Below, piece after piece: positions 34,858 to 45,799 of a stretch of 64,000 nucleotides of DNA (within the stretch, counting starts at the first letter, position 1; each line of letters opens with the position of its first letter). Source of the stretch: Martelella sp. AD-3 (GTDB taxonomy: Bacteria; Pseudomonadota; Alphaproteobacteria; Rhizobiales; Rhizobiaceae). The translations under genes were made by a program, and so were the position numbers. The notes below the pieces were generated by a model. That model saw only the letters and a list, made by a program, of their open reading frames with translations. It was not told where the DNA came from and searched no databases. The stretch lies in the NCBI RefSeq assembly GCF_001578105.1, contig NZ_CP014275.1, positions 2,604,001-2,668,000 on the forward strand, given 5' to 3'.

Positions 34858-36414
34858 CTAGGACGCTCCCCCGGGAAAGACCGACATGAAATAGGCCTCG
34901 GGCGCAAGAAGCCCCTCGACGGCGCGCGTGGCGATCGCAAGCAGCGGCTCGGGATAGACGCCGAAGACCACGACGAGGGCCATCAGCCCCACCACCGGCA
35001 GGCTTTCCGACAGCGTCAAGCGGACCCTGGCCGCGGGCGCCGCGGCGGCGGGCCGCCAATAGGCCAGAAGAAAGACCCGCCCCAGCGCGATCGTGGTGCA
35101 GAAGCCGGCGAAAAGAATGGCGAAGGCCAGCCACCACTGTCCGTCGCCGAGCGTCGCCCGGACCAGCAGCGCCTTTGGCCAGAAGCCGGAGAACGGCGGC
35201 AGGCCCGCGGCGGCGAAAAAGGCGGCAAGGCTTAAGCCCGCAAAGGCCGGATTGCTGCGGTAAAGCCCGCCGATCGCGTTCAGCGAAAATCCGCCCGCAA
35301 GCTTTCCGGCAAGACCGACGATGAAATAGAGCGCCGTCATCAGGATCATCGAATGGAGCGCATAGACGAGCGCGCCCTCAAGCCCCGAAACCCCGCCGAC
35401 GGCCACGCCGGCAAAGACATTGCCGATGCCGATGATCACCACATAGCCGACCATGCGGCGGATATCGTGCTGGGCGATCGCGCCGAGCCCGGCGAGCGCC
35501 ATGGTGAGAAAGGCGCTGAGCGAGACGAGCGCGCCGAGCCGCTCGAGGTCGGCCGGCAGGATCATCACCATCACCCGCAGGAGGGCATAGACGCCGACCT
35601 TGGTCAGAAGTCCGCCGAAAAGGCCGGAGACCACCGTGCGCGGCGTATGGTAGGAAGCGGGCAGCCAGAAATTGACCGGGAACGCCGCCGCCTTCATGCC
35701 GAAGGCCAGCACGAAAAGCGCGCCGATCGTCGCCGTCGGCAGCATCGGCGCAGCCCGCGCCCGCATGGCGATATCGGCCATGTTGAGCGTGCCGAACACG
35801 GCGTAGGTATAGGCGACCGCGATCAGGAACAGCGTCGTGCCGATCAGGTTCAGAACCGCATATTTCATCGCCCCGTCAAGCTGTTCGTGGGAGGAACCCA
35901 GAATCAGCAGGCCGAAGGAGGAAATCAGCAGGACCTCGAACCAGACATAGAGGTTGAAGATGTCCCCGGTCAGGAACGCGCCGGAGACGCCGGCCATCAG
36001 CAGCAGCAGAAAGGGATAAAAGCCGTAGCGCCTGCCGCTCGCGCGAATATCGCCGAGCGCGAAGATCGCGCCGGCGAGCCCGGCAATGCCTGCGGCAAGG
36101 GCAAAAAGGGCGCCCAGAAGGTCGGCGGAAAAGGCAATGCCGAACGGCGGCAGCCAGCGGCCGGCGACCATGGTGATCGGCCCCTGGGTCGAGACGCTGA
36201 AGACCAGAAGGCAGTCCACGACCACGAGAAGGACAAGGGCGGGGATGGCGATGATCGGATGCCAGACGGTGTGCTTGCGGATGAGCATCAGAAAGGCGCC
36301 GACGGTAATGCAGATCGCAACCGGCAGGATGACGAGCCAGTCCGTCAGCGTTGACGGTTCCATGGTCAGCGCAAGCGACAGATCGACGGAATGGGCGGAG
36401 GACGAAGCGGCCAT
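34858..36414 (-). CDS. mnhD: Mrp antiporter subunit D (NuoN/NuoM-like)
   Basis: A 518-residue polytopic protein homologous to complex I antiporter-like subunits. Visible features are GDIFNLYVWFEVLLISSFGL with the conserved glutamate, FGMKAAAFPVNFWLPASYHT with the membrane lysine, and HDIRRMVGYVVIIGIGNVF. It carries one of the two proton/ion channels of the complex. Its ATG lies 24 bp after the mnhC stop. Confidence 0.92.
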   Translation of the reverse strand: MAASSSAHSVDLSLALTMEPSTLTDWLVILPVAICITVGAFLMLIRKHTVWHPIIAIPALVLLVVVDCLLVFSVSTQGPITMVAGRWLPPFGIAFSADLLGALFALAAGIAGLAGAIFALGDIRASGRRYGFYPFLLLLMAGVSGAFLTGDIFNLYVWFEVLLISSFGLLILGSSHEQLDGAMKYAVLNLIGTTLFLIAVAYTYAVFGTLNMADIAMRARAAPMLPTATIGALFVLAFGMKAAAFPVNFWLPASYHTPRTVVSGLFGGLLTKVGVYALLRVMVMILPADLERLGALVSLSAFLTMALAGLGAIAQHDIRRMVGYVVIIGIGNVFAGVAVGGVSGLEGALVYALHSMILMTALYFIVGLAGKLAGGFSLNAIGGLYRSNPAFAGLSLAAFFAAAGLPPFSGFWPKALLVRATLGDGQWWLAFAILFAGFCTTIALGRVFLLAYWRPAAAAPAARVRLTLSESLPVVGLMALVVVFGVYPEPLLAIATRAVEGLLAPEAYFMSVFPGGAS

Positions 36415-36438
36415 GAGCGTGTTTTTCTAAATCCTTGT

Positions 36439-36816
36439 TCAGTAGCCGAGCGGCGGCATGGGCTGGTCCTTGGGTTCGGCAGCCCGCATGTCGTCGGTGT
36501 CATCGGTGTTGAGGTCCTGATAGGCGCGGTAGGTGAGGACCAGCAGGAAGGCGAAGAACGAAAACGAGATCACGATCGCCGTCAGGATCAGCGCCTGCGG
36601 CAGCGGATTGGCCGTGCCGGCAGGCAGCGTGTCCATGGTCTTCGGAATGATCGGCGGCACCAGGCCGGAGATCCGTCCGGCGGTGAAGATCAGCAGGTTG
36701 ACCGCATTGCCGAGAATGGCGATGCCAAGCATGATCCGGACGCTGTGGCGCGACAGCATCAGATAGATCGCGGCGGCGAAGAACAGGCCGACAAGACAGG
36801 AAAGCACGAATTCCAT
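36439..36816 (-). CDS. mnhC: Mrp antiporter subunit C (NuoK-like)
   Basis: A 125-residue NuoK-like subunit with three membrane helices. YLMLSRHSVRIMLGIAILGN followed by AVNLLIFTAGRISGLVPPI is typical, and the third helix includes ALILTAIVISFSFFAFLLVL. It starts with ATG overlapping the mnhB stop (TGATG). Confidence 0.92.
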   Translation of the reverse strand: MEFVLSCLVGLFFAAAIYLMLSRHSVRIMLGIAILGNAVNLLIFTAGRISGLVPPIIPKTMDTLPAGTANPLPQALILTAIVISFSFFAFLLVLTYRAYQDLNTDDTDDMRAAEPKDQPMPPLGY

Positions 36817-37235
36817 CAGGCGTGGTCCTTTTCTTCAAGCGCCAGGAAGATCGAGGAAATCGATCCGAAGACCACCAGATAGACGCCGATGTCGAAGGTC
36901 GTGACCGTGGAGATCGGCACCTCGACGCCGAAGATCACCGGATAGATCCAGTGCGCCGTCATGAACGGCACCTGGGCGAAGATCGAGATGAAGCCCGACA
37001 GCGTCGAGAGCAGCAATCCGGCGCCGGCAATCGACATCGGATGGAAATGGATCGCCCGGCGCACCGCCGAGACCCCCGACGCGATGCCGAAAATCGCGAT
37101 CGCGGACGCCGCGATCAGCCCGCCGATGAAGCCGCCGCCCGGCGCGTTGTGGCCGCGCAGAAGAACGAAGATCGAAAACAGCATCATCAGCGCCGAGAGG
37201 AAGGGCGCGGCGGTGCGAAAGATCAGCGTGTTCAT
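36816..37235 (-). CDS. mnhB: Mrp antiporter subunit B
   Basis: A 139-residue subunit with four membrane segments and the MnhB motif [20 protein letters not shown] and the C-terminal [21 protein letters not shown] chose the ATG at 37235, which overlaps the mnhA stop (ATGA); the upstream frame is antisense-like noise within mnhA. B is encoded separately from A here, whereas some rhizobial systems fuse them. Confidence 0.92.
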   Translation of the reverse strand: MNTLIFRTAAPFLSALMMLFSIFVLLRGHNAPGGGFIGGLIAASAIAIFGIASGVSAVRRAIHFHPMSIAGAGLLLSTLSGFISIFAQVPFMTAHWIYPVIFGVEVPISTVTTFDIGVYLVVFGSISSIFLALEEKDHA

Positions 37236-39592
37236 TGTGCCTTCTCCTGTTTGGCGACGGGGGTGGCCTTTGCCCGGTCGGACCGCACGCGGATCAGCGC
37301 CAGAATGGCAAGGCCGGTGATCATCACCACGGCGATCTCGCCCAGCGTATCCGTTCCGCGGAAGTCGACGATGATGACGTTGACGACGTTCTGGCCGTGG
37401 GCGATCACCTTCGAATAGGCATTGAAGAATGCCGTCAGGCTGTCGTTGAACGGCACCTGGGTGACGCGCATCAACAAAAGCGCGAAGCCGAGCCCGCAAA
37501 GCGCGGCCACCGTGCCGTCGAAGACCTTCTGGCCGAGCGCGCGATGGTCCGAGGGCGCAAGGTTCAAACGCGTCATCACCAGGGTCAGGATCACGACCGA
37601 AAGCGTTTCGACCATGAACTGGGTGAAGGACAGGTCCGGCGCGCCGAGAAGCAGGAACAGCACCGCGACGGAAAAGCCCTGTATGCCGAGCGTGACGATC
37701 GCCGTCAGCCTGTTATGGGCGTTGATCACCGCCAGCAGGCCGACAACGGCAAGGGCGATGATGACCCAGTGGCCCAGCAGGAAGCCTTCCGGCAGGCCGG
37801 GCCATTGCGGCAGCTCGCCGAAGGAAAAGAGCGACACCAGCAGCACAGCGGCAATGATGCAGAAGGTCGCGGTGATGTAGAACTCCAGCCGGCCGGGCTG
37901 CACGATCTGGGTAACCCTGAACGACAGGCGCACGATGCCGCGCATGAAACCGTCGAACCAGGCATCCGGTCCGGGACCGAGGCGGGCAAACATGGCGGCC
38001 ATGGCCGCGCGCGCCTGCGAAAGACGCCAGTAGACGAAAAGCGCGATGATCACGGTCAGCACCGACAAAGCGAGCGGCAGGCCGATATGCGGGATCAGCG
38101 ACAGGTGGATCTCGACCTCTTTTCCGGCAACGGCCGAGGCCATCGGGCCGGAGAAATGACTGTTGAAGAAATGGGCGAAGACGGCCGCGAGAAAAGCCGT
38201 GGCGCCGAGCACGATCGGCCCGAGCCACATCAGCGCCGGCCCTTCATGCGCATGCTTGGGCGTCTCGGTCTTTTCGCCGATGAAGGGCTTCAGCCCGACG
38301 CCGAAGCCGACGGCGAACATCAGCGCATTGCCGAGGATCGCGATCAGCAGGAAGATCGTTGCATAGAAGCTTCCGGCGGCCAGCGCCTCATAGATGCCCT
38401 CCTTGGCCAGAAAGCCGACGAAGGGTGGCAGGCCGCCCATGGAGATCGCGCCGGCAAGGCCGGCGGCAAAGGTGATCGGCATCGCCTTCGCCAGACCGCC
38501 GAGTTTCGTCAGGTCGCGGGTTCCGGTCTCGTGGTCGATCAGGCCCGCCACCATGAACAACCCGCCCTTGAACAGCGAATGGGCGATCAGATAGAGCACC
38601 GCGCCTTCCGCGGCGTGCGGAATGTCCATGCCCGTCATCATCACCATCAGGCCGAGCGAGGAGACGGTGGTATAGGCGAGCATCAGCTTCAGGTCGGTCT
38701 GGCGGATGGCGAGCAGCGTGCCGACGATCAGCGTTGCCGCGCCGAAGACCGGCAAAACGATGGTCCACAGCGCCGTATCGCCCATCACCGGGTTGAGCCG
38801 CATCAGAAGATAGACGCCGGCCTTCACCATGGTGGCCGAATGCAGATAGGCCGAAACCGGCGTCGGCGCCTCCATGGCGTTCGGCAGCCAGAAATGGAAC
38901 GGAAACTGCGCCGATTTGGTAAAGGCGCCGCCAAGCACCAGAATGAAGGCGGCAAGATAGAGCGGGCTGTCGCGCAGCACATTGCCGGTCTCAAACAGCG
39001 CCGAAAGCGAGGAAGCCCCCGTGATGTGCTGGATCAGCAGCACGCCGGCCAGAAGCAGGAGACCGCCGCCGCCGGTCACCACCAGCGCCTGGATCGCGGC
39101 GCGGCGCGAGGCTTCCTTCTCGTTGTCGAAGCCGATCAGCAGGAAGGAGGTGATCGAGGTCAGTTCCCAGAAGACGAACAGCATCAGCAGGCCGTCGGAG
39201 ATGACCACGCCCAGCATCGATCCCATGAAAAGGAACATGAAGGACACGAACCGCGCCTGCTGGGCATGGCCTTTCATGTAGCCGCCGGCGTAGAGAATGA
39301 TCATCGTGCCGATGCCGGTGATCAGGATCGCGAAGGTCAGCGAAAGGCCGTCGAGCAGGAAGGAGAAACGCAGGCCGAGGCTCGGCACCCAGTCATAGCC
39401 GCCGGTCAGCACCGCGCCTTCGCCGATCCTCGGCACGAGGCGGATGAACTGGATGAGCGAGAACAGCGGGACAAGGGCAAGAAGCCACGGCGCACTCGAC
39501 TTGAAGATACGGTAGAGTATCGGAGAAAGAACCGCGCCCAGAAAAGGCAAGCACAAGGCCAAAAGAACAAGAGCCGTTTCACTGGCGGTCAT
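37232..39592 (-). CDS. mnhA: Mrp antiporter subunit A (NuoL-like)
   Basis: The largest Mrp subunit, 786 residues, first gene of the mnhABCDEFG operon. The N-terminal two thirds are NuoL-like ([40 protein letters not shown] with the key lysine; [20 protein letters not shown]). The C-terminal third holds the MrpA-specific helices ([40 protein letters not shown]). It drives Na+ or K+ efflux against proton influx, supporting alkali and salt tolerance. Confidence 0.95.
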   Translation of the reverse strand: MTASETALVLLALCLPFLGAVLSPILYRIFKSSAPWLLALVPLFSLIQFIRLVPRIGEGAVLTGGYDWVPSLGLRFSFLLDGLSLTFAILITGIGTMIILYAGGYMKGHAQQARFVSFMFLFMGSMLGVVISDGLLMLFVFWELTSITSFLLIGFDNEKEASRRAAIQALVVTGGGGLLLLAGVLLIQHITGASSLSALFETGNVLRDSPLYLAAFILVLGGAFTKSAQFPFHFWLPNAMEAPTPVSAYLHSATMVKAGVYLLMRLNPVMGDTALWTIVLPVFGAATLIVGTLLAIRQTDLKLMLAYTTVSSLGLMVMMTGMDIPHAAEGAVLYLIAHSLFKGGLFMVAGLIDHETGTRDLTKLGGLAKAMPITFAAGLAGAISMGGLPPFVGFLAKEGIYEALAAGSFYATIFLLIAILGNALMFAVGFGVGLKPFIGEKTETPKHAHEGPALMWLGPIVLGATAFLAAVFAHFFNSHFSGPMASAVAGKEVEIHLSLIPHIGLPLALSVLTVIIALFVYWRLSQARAAMAAMFARLGPGPDAWFDGFMRGIVRLSFRVTQIVQPGRLEFYITATFCIIAAVLLVSLFSFGELPQWPGLPEGFLLGHWVIIALAVVGLLAVINAHNRLTAIVTLGIQGFSVAVLFLLLGAPDLSFTQFMVETLSVVILTLVMTRLNLAPSDHRALGQKVFDGTVAALCGLGFALLLMRVTQVPFNDSLTAFFNAYSKVIAHGQNVVNVIIVDFRGTDTLGEIAVVMITGLAILALIRVRSDRAKATPVAKQEKAQ

Positions 39593-39840
39593 GGCGTCTC
39601 CAAAAAACTGACAATATACAAGCCGGACGGGTAAATAGTACAGACAACAGACGTGTTACGACAAGAAAAGCACCGGCTCAAGAGCGATCGGCGCCTTTTC
39701 GCATCCGCGAGATAAGACGCCGGGACATTGACCGCGCGCGCCGCGCCAGACGGATGCAAGCCATTGCTTTTCCTCGCCCGGAAACCCAAGTAAGACAGCG
39801 GGCAATCCCATTAAACGGTAAAACAATCCGGAGCGCGACG

Positions 39841-40254
<414 letters not shown>

Positions 40255-40720
40255 GGGCCGCACGTGCCGTCGGCCGTTCGCGGCCGGGCGCATGTGGCCT
40301 GGCGCGCGGCGCAGTCGCGGCGCGTCAGGAGCGCGCATACCCGCGAGAACGAAAAAGAAAGCGCTAACATGAAGAGCGGCCGGCTGATTGCCGCGGGCAC
40401 GAGGAATCCCGTCGCCAATCAGCCGACCGACCCCACGAGACCAGGAGATGCGGCGGACCTGAGCATCATGGGGCAACTGCCAAAGGCAGTTTCATCAATT
40501 TTGTACGCTCTGAAATAATAATCAACCGATTTTCGATGTTTTCGCCCGAAACCGGCGCTTTCATGGTTAACGGCCAAGCATTTATCCGGGATTTACCGGA
40601 TGGTCAAAAAAACGGTCGCTCGGTTGCGATAACCCGAGACGCGCTGCGCCGCAGCACCTGCGGGCGAAATCCGCCAAGAAGATCAGACGGTGGATTTCTT
40701 CAAAATGACTTTGCCCTGCT
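40255..40720. other. Intergenic region between msrB and the pleD-like gene (466 bp)
   Basis: Convergent region. It contains a 49-codon open frame from an ATG at 40369 with a weak AAAGAAAG site, but nothing recognisable in it. From 40500 on the sequence is AT-richer and looks non-coding. I see no clear terminator, repeat or RNA gene. Confidence 0.35.
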
Positions 40721-41992
40721 TCAGCTTACTTCCGTCAGCGCGGTGCGGATGGCCAGCGCCGGATTAACGGCGGGCTGGTAGGCGTCCTGCACGCCCTCCC
40801 CCAGAAGCCTGGCGAGATTGGCATCGAGACGCTGGCGCAGCGCCGCGATCGCCTGTTCGGCGTCGTCGCGGCGACGGTCGGGGTAGAGAATGGCGAAGAG
40901 TCCGTCTTCCACGCGGCTTGCCGCATCCCGCCCGCTCAGGTGATAGCGGATCAGCGCCGCGACGGCTTCCGCCCGAGCGCCGCTTTCATCCTCCGGCACG
41001 CGGACAACGCCCATATAGAGCGGCGCGCCGGCGGTCGAGGCCTCGCGCTTCAACGCGTTGAGCGTCGTTGCGAAACGCTCCGGCGCCAGAAGCCCGGTAT
41101 CGCTCTCGACCGTTTCCGGCGCCTCGGAAAGATCATCGATCGCCGTGCCGAGCGCCTCGACAAAGCGCTTGCGGCGCAGATGCAGAAGCGCCCGCAAGAT
41201 CAGCTCGCCGGTCTCGCCCGGCCATGCCATGCAGTCATCGGCGCTGCGCGCGGCGTCGCCGGAAATGTCGGCGAGCCCGCCCGGTTCGCTGAGCGCGAAC
41301 AGGGGCACGAAACGCATGCCCGGCACACAGCGGAGCTGGCCGCAGATCCTGAGGCCGTCGGCGAGCACAGGCCCGCCATGGACAAGCACGAGGTCGAAGC
41401 TCTGACTAGAAGCCAGGTAGAGCGCCTCCCGCAGATTGCCGGTGGCAACCGTGGTCGTCAGCGAAAGCATGCTCTTCAGAAGGTCCCGGCGCATGGCCGG
41501 ATCCTCGGCAACGATCAGCACCCGCACCGTCTCGTCCGGCACGGCGGCGGCGCGCGGGGCGGAGGGCCAGGCCTCGGCAAAGGCGCCCGCCTCGCTCTGC
41601 AATGTCCGGAACCGCAGGAGAGCGGAAATCCGCGCGGCCGCCGTTGCCAGATTGTGTTCAAGCCCGATCACGTCATCGGCGCCGGCGCGCAGCGCGGCGA
41701 GCCTGAGCGTGGCGTCCGCCCGCTCCGGCGTCACGAGGGCGACGGGCGCGCTGACGCCCGAATCATGTTCCTTGAGGATGCCGCAGCAAGCCAGCGCCGG
41801 CCCCGGCGCATCGTCATCGACGGCCACCAGGATGAGGCTTGCGGCGTTGACCGCCGCCATGGTGCTCTCGCTGTCGGAGAAGTCGGCCTGGAAGAACCCG
41901 ACCGACCAGCCGCTCAGCATCGCCGTGAGCGTCTGGGCCACGGCGCCCTCACCGCCGATCAGGACAATGCTTTCATGCGTCGCGCGTCTCAA
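40721..41992 (-). CDS. Degenerate PleD-like protein (two receiver-like domains plus inactive GGDEF-like domain)
   Basis: A 423-residue protein directly behind divK, the place of pleD in many alphaproteobacteria. Two receiver-like domains (about residues 8-128 and 155-275) are followed by a GGDEF-like fold. The second domain has DLVLVHGG where an active receiver has the phosphoacceptor aspartate. Residues 360-372 (RVEDGLFAILYPD) align with the RxGGEEF...PD region, but the GGEEF residues are gone and no RxxD inhibitory site is seen. It cannot be an active diguanylate cyclase. The TTG start at 41992 has GAGGGG upstream; ATG 42010 and GTG 42013 overlap divK. Confidence 0.7.
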   Translation of the reverse strand: MRRATHESIVLIGGEGAVAQTLTAMLSGWSVGFFQADFSDSESTMAAVNAASLILVAVDDDAPGPALACCGILKEHDSGVSAPVALVTPERADATLRLAALRAGADDVIGLEHNLATAAARISALLRFRTLQSEAGAFAEAWPSAPRAAAVPDETVRVLIVAEDPAMRRDLLKSMLSLTTTVATGNLREALYLASSQSFDLVLVHGGPVLADGLRICGQLRCVPGMRFVPLFALSEPGGLADISGDAARSADDCMAWPGETGELILRALLHLRRKRFVEALGTAIDDLSEAPETVESDTGLLAPERFATTLNALKREASTAGAPLYMGVVRVPEDESGARAEAVAALIRYHLSGRDAASRVEDGLFAILYPDRRRDDAEQAIAALRQRLDANLARLLGEGVQDAYQPAVNPALAIRTALTEVS

Positions 41993-42002
41993 CGTCGTCC
42001 CC

Positions 42003-42374
42003 TCAGGCATCACCCAGATAGGTCTTCACGGTCTTGATGAAGTTCGGCACGGAGACCGGCTTCGAAAGATAGGCATCAAAACCCGCGCCGCGAATGCGCT
42101 CCTCGTCGCCGCGCATGGCGAAGGCCGTGACCGCGACGATCGGGATCTTCGCGAGTTCGCGATCGGCTTTCATCTCCCGGGCAATGTCGAGACCCGATTG
42201 TTCCGGCAATTGAATATCCATCAGTATCAGTCCGGGCCTGAACAGGCGGGCGAGCGCCACCGCGTCCGTCCCTGTCCGGCTTTCCACCACTTCATAGCCC
42301 TGCGCCTCGACGAGATCACGAAACAGCTTCATATTCAAATCATTGTCTTCGACGATCAGAACCTGTTTTGCCAT
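42003..42374 (-). CDS. divK: DivK, single-domain cell-cycle response regulator
   Basis: A 123-residue stand-alone receiver. It is a near-textbook Div[21 protein letters not shown], the phosphorylated aspartate in [14 protein letters not shown], and [17 protein letters not shown] with the closing KTYLGDA. DivK governs polarity and CtrA control through the PleC/DivJ kinases. The ATG at 42374 is where homology begins. The PleD-like gene follows within 11 bp, so they are co-transcribed. Confidence 0.95.
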   Translation of the reverse strand: MAKQVLIVEDNDLNMKLFRDLVEAQGYEVVESRTGTDAVALARLFRPGLILMDIQLPEQSGLDIAREMKADRELAKIPIVAVTAFAMRGDEERIRGAGFDAYLSKPVSVPNFIKTVKTYLGDA

Positions 42375-42507
42375 TCGCGCTATCCCCTTGCACCGGCCCC
42401 TGTACCGGCTTGCAACGCGCCGGCAAGAAGCTAGAATCACGTCCGTGCCCGTATCAGCGCATCAGATGCCGAGTTTAGGACGATTTGGTTAAGAAACGGA
42501 AATCCGC

Positions 42508-42807
42508 TTGCAACATTTTCAAGAAGAGCCGGAAAATTCGGCGTCGGAACAAGACCTCGCCATCGCCATTCTGGTCTGGCTCTCCCGCGAACCCGAGATG
42601 CTGAGCCGATTCTGCGCGCTTTCAGGCGTGGAAGCCGGCCAGTTGCGCGCGCTTGCGGGCGATCCGGGCTTTGCGCGCGCCATGATCGGCTTCATCGCCG
42701 GCCATGAGCCGACGCTGATGGCGTTCTGCAGCGACAACGATATTGCCCCTGAGACCGTCTCGCGCGCCTGGCAGCGGCTCGAATACGGCCATGGTGGAGA
42801 CGAATGA
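42508..42807 (+). CDS. DUF3572 family protein
   Basis: A 99-residue soluble helical protein of the DUF3572 family: AIAILVWLSREPEMLSRFCA, GVEAGQLRALAGDPGFARAM and LMAFCSDNDIAPETVSRAW. The family's function is unknown. The start appears to be a TTG at 42508 with ACGGA upstream. The stop overlaps the next gene's ATG, so it is translated with the HAD-type protein. It diverges from divK. Confidence 0.78.
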   Translation: MQHFQEEPENSASEQDLAIAILVWLSREPEMLSRFCALSGVEAGQLRALAGDPGFARAMIGFIAGHEPTLMAFCSDNDIAPETVSRAWQRLEYGHGGDE

Positions 42808-43457
42808 CCCGGCTTGCGGAAGCATCGGCGGACGACCTTCGGATCGGCCACCGGCCGCTTCTGGTCGTCGATGTCGACGAGGTGGTGCTGCAGTTCGTCG
42901 CGCCCTTCAAGGCCTTCCTGCGCGCGCATGATCACGAACTGAGGCTGGAGACCTTCGCCCTCAACGGCAATGTCATTTCGCTGGAGGACGGCCGGCGCGT
43001 GGAAAACGCCGAGGTCAAGGCGCTGATCTCGTCATTCTACGACAGCCAGGAGGACTGGCAGGAACCCTTCCCCGCCGCCCGCCATACCCTTGAAGGCCTG
43101 ACGGATGTCGCCGATGTTCTGCTTCTGACGGCCATGCCGCCGCGCCATCGCGAAACAAGGCGGCGGCTGCTTGCCCGCCACGGCTTCGATTTTCCGCTGA
43201 TCGCTTCGGAAGAGCCAAAGGGCGAGGTGCTGAGAGACCTGTGTGAAACCAGCCCGCCGCTGCTGATCTTCGTCGACGACATGCTCTACAATTGCCGTTC
43301 GGTTTCGTCATGCCTGCCGGAGGCGCTGACGATCAACCTCCTGATCGACGACGACTACCGCGCGCTGGCGCCCGAGACCACGCCGCCATCCGTCGTCGCC
43401 ACGGGCTGGGACCATGCCGAGGCCATCATCCGCCGCCATATCGCCGAGAATGGCTGA
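42804..43457 (+). CDS. HAD-superfamily hydrolase-like protein
   Basis: A 217-residue protein with a HAD-type fold. Motif I is [13 protein letters not shown], motif II may be VLLLTAMPP, and motif IV is [14 protein letters not shown]. The first aspartate pair (DVD) and the terminal DD are present, so phosphatase activity is plausible; the substrate is unknown. It follows DUF3572 with an ATGA overlap and lies 68 bp before dinB. Confidence 0.7.
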   Translation: MTRLAEASADDLRIGHRPLLVVDVDEVVLQFVAPFKAFLRAHDHELRLETFALNGNVISLEDGRRVENAEVKALISSFYDSQEDWQEPFPAARHTLEGLTDVADVLLLTAMPPRHRETRRRLLARHGFDFPLIASEEPKGEVLRDLCETSPPLLIFVDDMLYNCRSVSSCLPEALTINLLIDDDYRALAPETTPPSVVATGWDHAEAIIRRHIAENG

Positions 43458-43525
43458 CGTCCCCGCTTGCCTTGGCGCGTCGCCAGCACTATTTTCGGCT
43501 ATGTTCAACCTTTGTTCCGATCGCC

Positions 43526-44836
43526 ATGGCAGAGATGACTTCCAAGGCAAACGGCTTTTGCCGCGACTGTCTCGCCCCGTCGGCGGGCGCCCTGCGCCGC
43601 TGCGCCCGGTGCGGAAGTCCGCGCCTTCTGCGCCATGAGGAGCTGTTCACGCTCTCGATCGCCCATATCGACTGTGACGCCTTCTATGCGGCGATCGAGA
43701 AACGCGACGATCCGTCGCTCGCCGACAAGCCGCTGATCATCGGCGGCGGCAAGCGCGGGGTCGTCTCCACCGCCTGCTACATCGCCCGCATTCGCGGCGT
43801 GAAATCGGCGATGCCGATGTTCAAGGCGCTGGAGGCCTGCCCGGAGGCAACCGTCATTGCGCCGAACATGGAGAAATATTCCGCCGTCGGCCGGCAATTG
43901 CGGAAGATGATGTTCGACCTGACGCCGCTGGTCGAGCCGCTGTCGATCGACGAGGCCTTTCTCGATCTGTCCGGCACAGAGCGCCTGCACAAGGCAACGC
44001 CCGCCGAGACGCTCGCCCGCTTCGCCATCCGGGTCGAAAAGGAGCTCGGCATCACCATTTCCATCGGCCTGTCCTACTGCAAGTTCCTCGCCAAGATCGC
44101 CTCGGACTTCCAGAAGCCGCGCGGCTTTTCCGTTATCGGCGAGAAGGAGGCGATGACCTTCCTCGCCGACAAGCCGGTCGGCATGATCTGGGGCGTGGGC
44201 AAGGCCTTCACCGAGACGCTGAAGCGCGACGGGCTGACCACGATCGGCCAGTTCCAGCAGATGGAAAAGAACGAACTCCTGAGGCGCTACGGCACGATCG
44301 GCCAGCGGCTCTATCATCTGGCGCGCGGCGAGGATACGCGCAGCGTGAAGCCCGAGCGGGCGACCAAGAGCATTTCCAACGAGACCACCTTCTTCACCGA
44401 TATCAGCGATTTCGAGACTCTGGCCGGGCATTTGCGCCGGCTGAGCGAAAAGACCGCGCGGCGGGCCAAGGCGGCGGGCTTTGCCGGGCACGCCGTGACG
44501 CTGAAGCTGAAGACCGCCGACTTCAGGAGCCGCACACGCAGCCGCCACCTCGAAGCGCCGACGCAGCTTGCAGACCGGATCTTCGCCACCGGTCTGTCGC
44601 TGATGAAGAACGAGGCCGACGGCACGAAATTCCGCCTGATCGGCATCGGCATCAGCGAACTCTGCGACCCCGCGATCGCCGACCCGCCCGACCTCGTCGA
44701 CCCGAAGGCCGCCCGCCGCAAAGCCGCGGAAAGCGCAATGGATGCGCTGCGGAACAAATACGGCCTCTCTGCCGTGGAGACCGGCTACACCTTCCGCCCG
44801 GACGGGAAGAAGAAGAAGGACGGCGACGGGCGGTAA
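43526..44836 (+). CDS. dinB: DNA polymerase IV (DinB) with an N-terminal zinc-ribbon
   Basis: Y-family translesion polymerase of 436 residues. The palm has [17 protein letters not shown] with the first metal aspartates and [18 protein letters not shown] with the catalytic SIDE. The helix-hairpin region ([20 protein letters not shown]) and the little-finger domain follow. Before the polymerase domain are about 35 extra residues with two CxxC pairs ([21 protein letters not shown]), a likely zinc ribbon. The start is uncertain between ATG 43526 and ATG 43535. Confidence 0.93.
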   Translation: MAEMTSKANGFCRDCLAPSAGALRRCARCGSPRLLRHEELFTLSIAHIDCDAFYAAIEKRDDPSLADKPLIIGGGKRGVVSTACYIARIRGVKSAMPMFKALEACPEATVIAPNMEKYSAVGRQLRKMMFDLTPLVEPLSIDEAFLDLSGTERLHKATPAETLARFAIRVEKELGITISIGLSYCKFLAKIASDFQKPRGFSVIGEKEAMTFLADKPVGMIWGVGKAFTETLKRDGLTTIGQFQQMEKNELLRRYGTIGQRLYHLARGEDTRSVKPERATKSISNETTFFTDISDFETLAGHLRRLSEKTARRAKAAGFAGHAVTLKLKTADFRSRTRSRHLEAPTQLADRIFATGLSLMKNEADGTKFRLIGIGISELCDPAIADPPDLVDPKAARRKAAESAMDALRNKYGLSAVETGYTFRPDGKKKKDGDGR

Positions 44837-44842
44837 TCCCTG

Positions 44843-45643
44843 TCACACGCCGGCGGCTGCGTGCTTCTCCCGGCCGTCGGCAGCGACCGCCCGCTCGAAT
44901 TTCGAAAGCGCCGCGCCGGAAAGCCGCCCTTCGCGAATGAAATGCACCTTCATCGGGTCGACCTTGCGGCCGTTGACGGAGACTTCGTAATGCAGGTGAG
45001 CGCCGGTCACCAGGCCGCTCGTGCCGACATAGCCGATCACCTGCCCCTGACGAATGGCAGCGCCAGGCTTGATGCCGTCCGCAAAACGGCTCTGGTGGCT
45101 GTAGCCGGTCTCGTATCCGTGGCCGTGGTCGATCACGAGCATGCGGCCGTCGCCGCCGTGCCTGCCGGCGAACTTCACGACCCCGTCGGCGGCGGCATGG
45201 ATGGGCGTGCCGACGGGTGCTGCCCAGTCCACGCCCGCATGCATGCGCGAATAGCCGAGCACGGGATGGCGCCTGTTGCCGAAGCCGGAGGTGCGCCGCC
45301 CCTCCGGCACGGGGTTGCGCAGCAGATACTGCCCGAGGCGATAACCCTGGGCATCGAAATAACCGCTCTTGCCCGTTTCAGGATCGCGGTAGCGGTAGAC
45401 CTTGACCTTGCTGTCGCCAAGGCTCACGACCATGTCGAAAGCGCTCGCCGCAAGGCTCGGCGCGTCCTCCGCCGCATAGGAAAGCCGCATCCGGTCATCC
45501 GGTCCGGAGGAGGATGCCGCCGCGCCGCCGGACGGGCTGAGGAAATGCTCGATCGCGGCTGTTTCACCGTTTTCCGCAAGCATGGAGGTGCAGCCCGCAA
45601 GCGCCACACCGGCCGCCAGGCACATCACAATAAGCGTCTTCAC
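44843..45643 (-). CDS. M23-family peptidoglycan endopeptidase lipoprotein
   Basis: A 266-residue lipoprotein (lipobox LAGC, Cys18). The C-terminal LytM/M23 domain holds the zinc ligands: H and D in YSRMHAGVDWAAPVGTPIHA, and HLH in TGAHLHYEVSVNGRKVDP. The intact HxxxD and HxH motifs suggest an active cell-wall endopeptidase rather than a degenerate activator. The middle region (about residues 60-110) is a linker domain. It converges on dinB with only 6 bp between stops. Confidence 0.88.
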   Translation of the reverse strand: MKTLIVMCLAAGVALAGCTSMLAENGETAAIEHFLSPSGGAAASSSGPDDRMRLSYAAEDAPSLAASAFDMVVSLGDSKVKVYRYRDPETGKSGYFDAQGYRLGQYLLRNPVPEGRRTSGFGNRRHPVLGYSRMHAGVDWAAPVGTPIHAAADGVVKFAGRHGGDGRMLVIDHGHGYETGYSHQSRFADGIKPGAAIRQGQVIGYVGTSGLVTGAHLHYEVSVNGRKVDPMKVHFIREGRLSGAALSKFERAVAADGREKHAAAGV

Positions 45644-45799
45644 GTTCAGCCTTTCAAATCAATTGAACGGCGCGCTTGAACGCGGAGAGTGTGACCGAAT
45701 TGACACCGGAAGGAGGCGTTTTGGCAGCGCGGGCCTTATTCCGGCCGGCGCCGTAAACCTGGACTGACGGAGTCGCGTTTCAGGGCGAAAGCCGTCCGC

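Noticed and set aside
37235..39634. A 799-codon plus-strand open frame opposite mnhA, and similar long antisense frames (for example 15198-17192, 8077-10329, 55828-57405, 26-1591)
   Set aside because: They are charged, His/Arg/Gly-rich mirror frames of well-identified genes on the other strand, with no family-like sequence. High GC content produces them.
40369..40518. A 49-codon ORF between msrB and the PleD-like gene
   Set aside because: Weak ribosome-binding site, no recognisable sequence and no operon context.
40721..41992. Active diguanylate cyclase
   Set aside because: The GGDEF/GGEEF active-site residues are missing.
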